Shown piece after piece: positions 59,967-64,000 of a stretch of 64,000 nt of DNA (positions within the stretch are counted from its first letter, which is position 1; the number at the start of each line of letters is the position of its first letter). The notes beneath the pieces were generated by a model that saw only the letters and a program-made list of their open reading frames with translations, searched no databases and had not been told where the DNA came from. Source of the DNA: Spirodela intermedia (taxonomy: Eukaryota > Streptophyta > Magnoliopsida > Alismatales > Araceae). The translations under genes and the position numbers were made by a program. The stretch lies in the NCBI GenBank assembly GCA_902729315.2, contig LR746265.1, positions 4,258,892-4,322,891 on the forward strand, read 5' to 3'.

Positions 59967-62300
59967 ATGGCGGCCCCCCCCCTCTTTCTCATCCTACCTG
60001 CTCTGATCCTCCCCTTTCTGACCCAAACCCTCGTCGGAGCAGCGGACGCTGCCGCTTCAACGCAGCAGAAGACGTACATTGTCCGTGTGGACCACCGCTC
60101 GAAGCCTTCCATCTTCCCCAGCCATGCCGACTGGTACGCCGCGTCCTTCCTCTCCGACCCCCTCCACCTGGTCCATGTCTACAGCACCGTGTTCCATGGC
60201 TTCTCCGCGGTCCTCTCCCCCGACCGTGCCGCCGACGTCGCCCGCCATCCCTCCGTCCTTGCCGTCCTGGAGGACCGCCGCCGCCGCCTCCACACCACCC
60301 GCTCCCCGCAGTTCATCGGCCTTCGCAACCAGGTGGGCCTCTGGTCGGACTCCGACTACGGCTCCGACGTCATCGTCGGCGTCCTCGACACGGGGGTCTG
60401 GCCGGAGCGCCGATCGTTCTCCGATCTAAACCTCGCCCCCATACCCTCTCGCTGGAAGGGGGTCTGCGAATCTGGGGCCAGCTTCTCTCCCTCCGACTGC
60501 AACAACAAGCTCATCGGCGCGCGGTCCTTCTCCAAGGGCCACGACGCGGCGTCTGTCATTGGCGGAGGGCCGGTGATCAACGAGACCGTCGAATACCGCT
60601 CGCCGAGGGATGCTGATGGGCACGGCACCCACACTGCCTCCACTGCCGCCGGCCGCCACACCTTCGAGGCCAGCATGGCCGGATACGCCGCCGGGATCGC
60701 CAAGGGGGTCGCCCCAAAGGCCAGGCTTGCTGTCTACAAGGTATGCTGGAGAGGTTCCGGGTGTCTGGATTCGGACATACTCGCCGGTTTCGACAGCGCG
60801 GTGGCGGATGGCGTGGACGTGATCTCCGTCTCCATCGGCGGCGGCGACGGCGTGGGATCTCCCTACTATCTCGACCCCATCGCCATCGGATCGTACGGCG
60901 CCGTCTCCAGGGGGGTGTTCGTCTCTTCTTCCGCCGGGAATGACGGGCCGACGAGTATGTCCGTGACCAACCTCGCTCCATGGCTTACGACGGTGGGGGC
61001 CGGCACCATCGACCGGACCTTCCCGGCCGACGTCGTCCTGGGCGACGGCCGGAAGATTGCCGGCGTCTCGCTCTACTCCGGCGATCCCCTCGGCGACAAG
61101 ATGCTCCCTTTGGTCTACCCCGGAAAATCAGGTGGCCTCTCGGCGTCCCTCTGCATGGAGAACTCCCTCGACCCCCAGCTCGTGAAGGGGGCCATCGTCA
61201 TCTGCGAGCGTGGCAGCAGCCCGCGTGTGGCCAAGGGGCAGGTGGTGAGGGAGGCCGGCGGCGTCGGGATGATCCTCGCCAACGGGATCGCCAATGGCGA
61301 GGGCCTCGTCGGCGACGCGCATGTGCTCCCGGCGTGCGCCGTCGGCGCGGAGGAGGGCGATGCCGTCAAGGCCTACGCTTCCTCCTCGCCCAACCCGACG
61401 GCCACCATCGACTTCCACGGGACGATGATCGGCATCAAGCCGGCGCCTTTGGTGGCGTCCTTCTCCGGCCGGGGGCCGAACGGGCTCTCTCCAGCGGTGC
61501 TCAAGCCCGACCTGATCGCTCCGGGAGTCAACATCCTGGCGGCATGGACCGACGCCGTCGGGCCCACGGGGCTGGACATGGACGACCGGAAGACCGAGTT
61601 CAACATCCTCTCGGGGACCTCCATGGCGTGCCCCCATGTCAGCGGCGCGGCGGCGCTGCTCAAGTCGGCGCACCCGACATGGAGCCCCGCGGCCATCCGG
61701 TCGGCGATGATGACGACGGCGAACGTCGAGGACAACCGCCTCCTCCCGGTGAACGACGAGTCCACAGGGAAACCCTCGACACCGCTGGACTTGGGAGCCG
61801 GCCACCTCAATCTGAACCGCGCTATGGATCCCGGCCTAGTCTACGATCTAAAGAAGGAGGACTACGTCAACTTCCTATGTGCCATCGGGTACGGCCCCAA
61901 GACGATCCAGGTGATCACCCACGAGCCGGTAGACTGCCCGGAGAAGAAGCCGGCGCCGGAGAACCTGAACTACCCATCCTTCTCCGTCCTCTTCGACGGC
62001 GCCTCCTCCGGGAACCTGAGCAAGACCTTCATCCGGACGGTGACGAACGTCGGCCCCCCCGAATCCGTGTACCGCTCCACAGCTCAGATCGCTGCCAAGG
62101 GATTGACAGTAAGAGTGAAACCCCGGAAGCTAGTGTTCACGTCGGCGGTCACTGCGCTGAGCTATGTGTTCACAGTCTCCGCAGACTCGCAGAACCTGAC
62201 CTTGGGAGAATCAGGCTCCGCCTTCGGTTTCCTCTCCTGGTCGGACGGCGAGCACGTCGTCCGCAGCCCCATCGTGGTTTCCCGAATCCAGGCCTTGTGA
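59967..62300 (+). CDS. SBT1.6: Subtilisin-like serine protease, SBT1.6-like (intronless)
   Basis: Secreted plant subtilase (S8, pyrolysin branch) acting in the apoplast or wall. Single 777-codon exon with high GC3. A signal peptide (about 1-25) is followed by an I9 propeptide (about 36-110, ending LHTTRSPQFIGL) and a catalytic domain with Asp141 (VLDTGVWPE), His219 (DADGHGTHTAST), Asn325 (SSSAGNDGP) and Ser552 (SGTSMACPHVSGAAALL). A PA domain (about 370-490, including CERGSSPRVAKG and AGGVGMILAN) is inserted between His and Ser, and a C-terminal fibronectin-III-like domain (LNYPSFSVLF, RTVTNVG) ends the protein. The TRSPQFIGLRNQVGLWSDSDYG, GPIxxRWKG-like and IGYGPKTIQVITHEPV stretches fit SBT1.6, which is also intronless in Arabidopsis. 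All catalytic residues are present. Start at 59967 lies in ACCCATGGCG, a good plant initiation context. Confidence 0.96.
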   Translation: MAAPPLFLILPALILPFLTQTLVGAADAAASTQQKTYIVRVDHRSKPSIFPSHADWYAASFLSDPLHLVHVYSTVFHGFSAVLSPDRAADVARHPSVLAVLEDRRRRLHTTRSPQFIGLRNQVGLWSDSDYGSDVIVGVLDTGVWPERRSFSDLNLAPIPSRWKGVCESGASFSPSDCNNKLIGARSFSKGHDAASVIGGGPVINETVEYRSPRDADGHGTHTASTAAGRHTFEASMAGYAAGIAKGVAPKARLAVYKVCWRGSGCLDSDILAGFDSAVADGVDVISVSIGGGDGVGSPYYLDPIAIGSYGAVSRGVFVSSSAGNDGPTSMSVTNLAPWLTTVGAGTIDRTFPADVVLGDGRKIAGVSLYSGDPLGDKMLPLVYPGKSGGLSASLCMENSLDPQLVKGAIVICERGSSPRVAKGQVVREAGGVGMILANGIANGEGLVGDAHVLPACAVGAEEGDAVKAYASSSPNPTATIDFHGTMIGIKPAPLVASFSGRGPNGLSPAVLKPDLIAPGVNILAAWTDAVGPTGLDMDDRKTEFNILSGTSMACPHVSGAAALLKSAHPTWSPAAIRSAMMTTANVEDNRLLPVNDESTGKPSTPLDLGAGHLNLNRAMDPGLVYDLKKEDYVNFLCAIGYGPKTIQVITHEPVDCPEKKPAPENLNYPSFSVLFDGASSGNLSKTFIRTVTNVGPPESVYRSTAQIAAKGLTVRVKPRKLVFTSAVTALSYVFTVSADSQNLTLGESGSAFGFLSWSDGEHVVRSPIVVSRIQAL

Positions 62301-64000
62301 TGAGAGTTCGCCGTCCCGCATAGGCGGCGGGATCTGCCCAGGCCGACGTCGCCGGCGGCGTTGCCGGAACTGCCAAGTCCGTTTGGTTCCCCCGGCCGAT
62401 CGGTGTCCTCTGTTCTGTGGATAAGCTCGAGTACTCTTTGGCTTTGTGCTTTTTATCGTGTACTTCTGTTCTTAATTTCGTGCACCGCCGGGCCTGTTGG
62501 CCGGCGGCGAGAAGCTGCCTCCCTCGCACCCGTCTTTAGCCCTCGTAGCGGCGCCACTGGTTCGGCCGTGCTCACCGTCATCAGTGCTTGGAGCCGCGAT
62601 CAAGGAGTTACCCGAGAGCGACGACTGGGGAGGAAAGTCTCACTGAGACCGTTAGGCAGGTGATCAACGGTCGGCTATAGCTTCCCAGACAGTGCGGGAG
62701 TCCTGATGGCGACGGCGCCATGAAGAATATGCCATATGCAGGCTGGCGGGGGATGAGAAGGCATCTCCTTTTCCAAAAGAAAATCTCACCATCTCCGACA
62801 GGGTAGAGCTTCCGTGGTACCTCAGTTTTCTTTTGCCGGATAGCCATCGATATAAATCGCAGTGGGGTTTTGAGATTACGTCGAATATTTGATTTCGAAT
62901 AAACAACGGAAGATTAATTTATTTAATGCGATGTTCAGAGACTATACCGACCAGATTAAATGAATTAAGATGAAAATAAAGTTCCTGATGGATTGGGGTG
63001 AGTAGCTCTTAGCTTTCGAAAGAGGATTAGGCAGTTCATATCATGAATTGGCACCGGATCCTGCCAGGGAGAGTCGGAACCACGGCGGCTGCGGCGGTGG
63101 AGACCTTTCAGTGCGCATGAAGAGATCCCAGACGGGTGGATCTCTGTTTCTGACGTCTGGGTTTCTCTGATTTATGCGATGAATAGCCATTTTTTATCTC
63201 TGTTTTCTTCTCTTGTTCTGTAGGATGTAGCAGCGCACATATTTCTAAGGTGGATGGAAACTTTCATGTTTTCTTCTGCTCTGCCTGTCTAGTTCATAAA
63301 TTTTAATGAATCTACTAAAAAAAATGGCGGGCAAAGTGTATTTCCGCATTATTAGGTTCAGACCCAAGTTCATTTGCTTTGTCATTGCTGATGACTGTAA
63401 AATCTGAACTATCTTACAGGTACATTGGCATTGAAGAGCATGCATGGTATATCAGGAGCCGTCACAATTCTGGTTGAAGGAAACACAGAAACCACTCTAG
63501 AAGGTTTAGATTTTCCTCTCCCCACCAGGGTCAATCTCCATGCTTTCTCTTTATTCGGGAAAAATCTATTTTTGACTTCTGGAATGTGGTTGACCAAAAT
63601 TATCAATGGCTGGTGTCTGTACGACGGATGAAAAGTCAGATCTTCCACTCGTGGCAGGACGAAGTGCTGCGCTGCTCATGTTTTGCTCACAGATGTCGTG
63701 ATTACGGCCCTCGGGTTGCTTGAGAGGAATGGAAGAAAAGTAACCCGGAATCTGGCAACACAGAAGCCGATGGATCCTACAGAAGCTTTGGCCAGGTCGG
63801 GAAGCGAGCGAAGAAGTTGAACAAAGTTGGCATCGTCGGGCGCCGAACTCCCATCAGGCCATCAATCATTCTTGTGGAGCGAAGTCGTCGCCTTTGGTTC
63901 CTTCCCGCCGGAGGTTGCAGGGTCTGAGCTCTGAGCTCTGAGCTCGCTGCCTCTCGAACAGCGGGGGTGGTACTGACTTCGCTGCGTTGAACATTTATTT
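62301..64000. other. Subtilase 3' flank and unassigned sequence
   Basis: 3' UTR of the subtilase up to roughly 62500, then mixed-composition sequence. Short open frames (for example 63425-63631 forward, 63409-63648 reverse) match no family I recognise. Three exact TCTGAGC units occur at 63923-63943. No gene is supported. Confidence 0.5.

Noticed and set aside
60980-62323. 447-codon open frame overlapping the subtilase in another frame, plus long reverse frames at 61128-61805 and 60577-60981
   Set aside because: They arise from the very high GC3 of the subtilase exon; their translations are Arg/Pro/Gly-rich with no family match, while the main frame has every subtilase motif.
63425-63631. 68-codon forward frame near the right end
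   Set aside because: No ATG-context, splice or homology support for a gene.

Overview
This is nuclear DNA from a flowering plant. It carries nine protein-coding genes, eight of them split by spliceosomal GT-AG (and a few GC-AG) introns. Products include plant-specific families: an RMR vacuolar-sorting-receptor-type RING protein, a subclass III actin-depolymerizing factor, an SBT1 subtilase and phospholipid:sterol acyltransferase. GC content is strongly uneven: AT-rich introns lie beside very GC-rich, high-GC3 exons (the intronless subtilase, and the first exons of the FolD, RMR and sulfurtransferase genes). This resembles monocot genes, so a monocot is my best guess, but that is inference. 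(CT)n/(GA)n tracts are frequent.

Layout, all on the + strand: TSR1, a 40S ribosome assembly factor (850-13038, 5' end outside the window); FolD, plastid-type folate dehydrogenase/cyclohydrolase (13756-16016); RMR, a PA-TM-RING sorting receptor (16711-18351); a single-domain rhodanese sulfurtransferase (19333-20240); PSAT, phospholipid:sterol O-acyltransferase (21291-32599); RPN10, a proteasome ubiquitin receptor (33401-38525); ADF5-like actin-depolymerizing factor (41057-41849); RH28, a DEAD-box helicase of 60S biogenesis (44884-58696, with a 5'-UTR intron from 43985); SBT1.6-like subtilase (59967-62300). I rebuilt exon chains by hand from known family sequences and splice-site phase; every chain closes in frame. 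The main doubtful points are one broken-looking donor in the RMR gene and a possible hidden intron in FolD exon 1.

The genes do not form one pathway. TSR1 and RH28 both serve ribosome biogenesis (small and large subunit respectively), but seven genes' distance apart. I see no rRNA or tRNA gene, no CRISPR array, no complete transposon and no new multi-gene system. The intergenic stretches hold microsatellites, short tandem duplications, foldbacks and, at 39.66-40.7 kb, a GC-rich block I cannot identify.

The points most worth a second look are about splicing and small structural variants: an exact 55-bp tandem duplication that doubles the 3' splice site in front of helicase motif VI of RH28; four introns that appear to use non-GT donors; an in-frame, stop-free 69-nt intron in PSAT; a 75-nt intron-like segment in FolD that would otherwise encode a membrane-like helix; and a perfect 20-bp foldback with a third copy nearby in TSR1.
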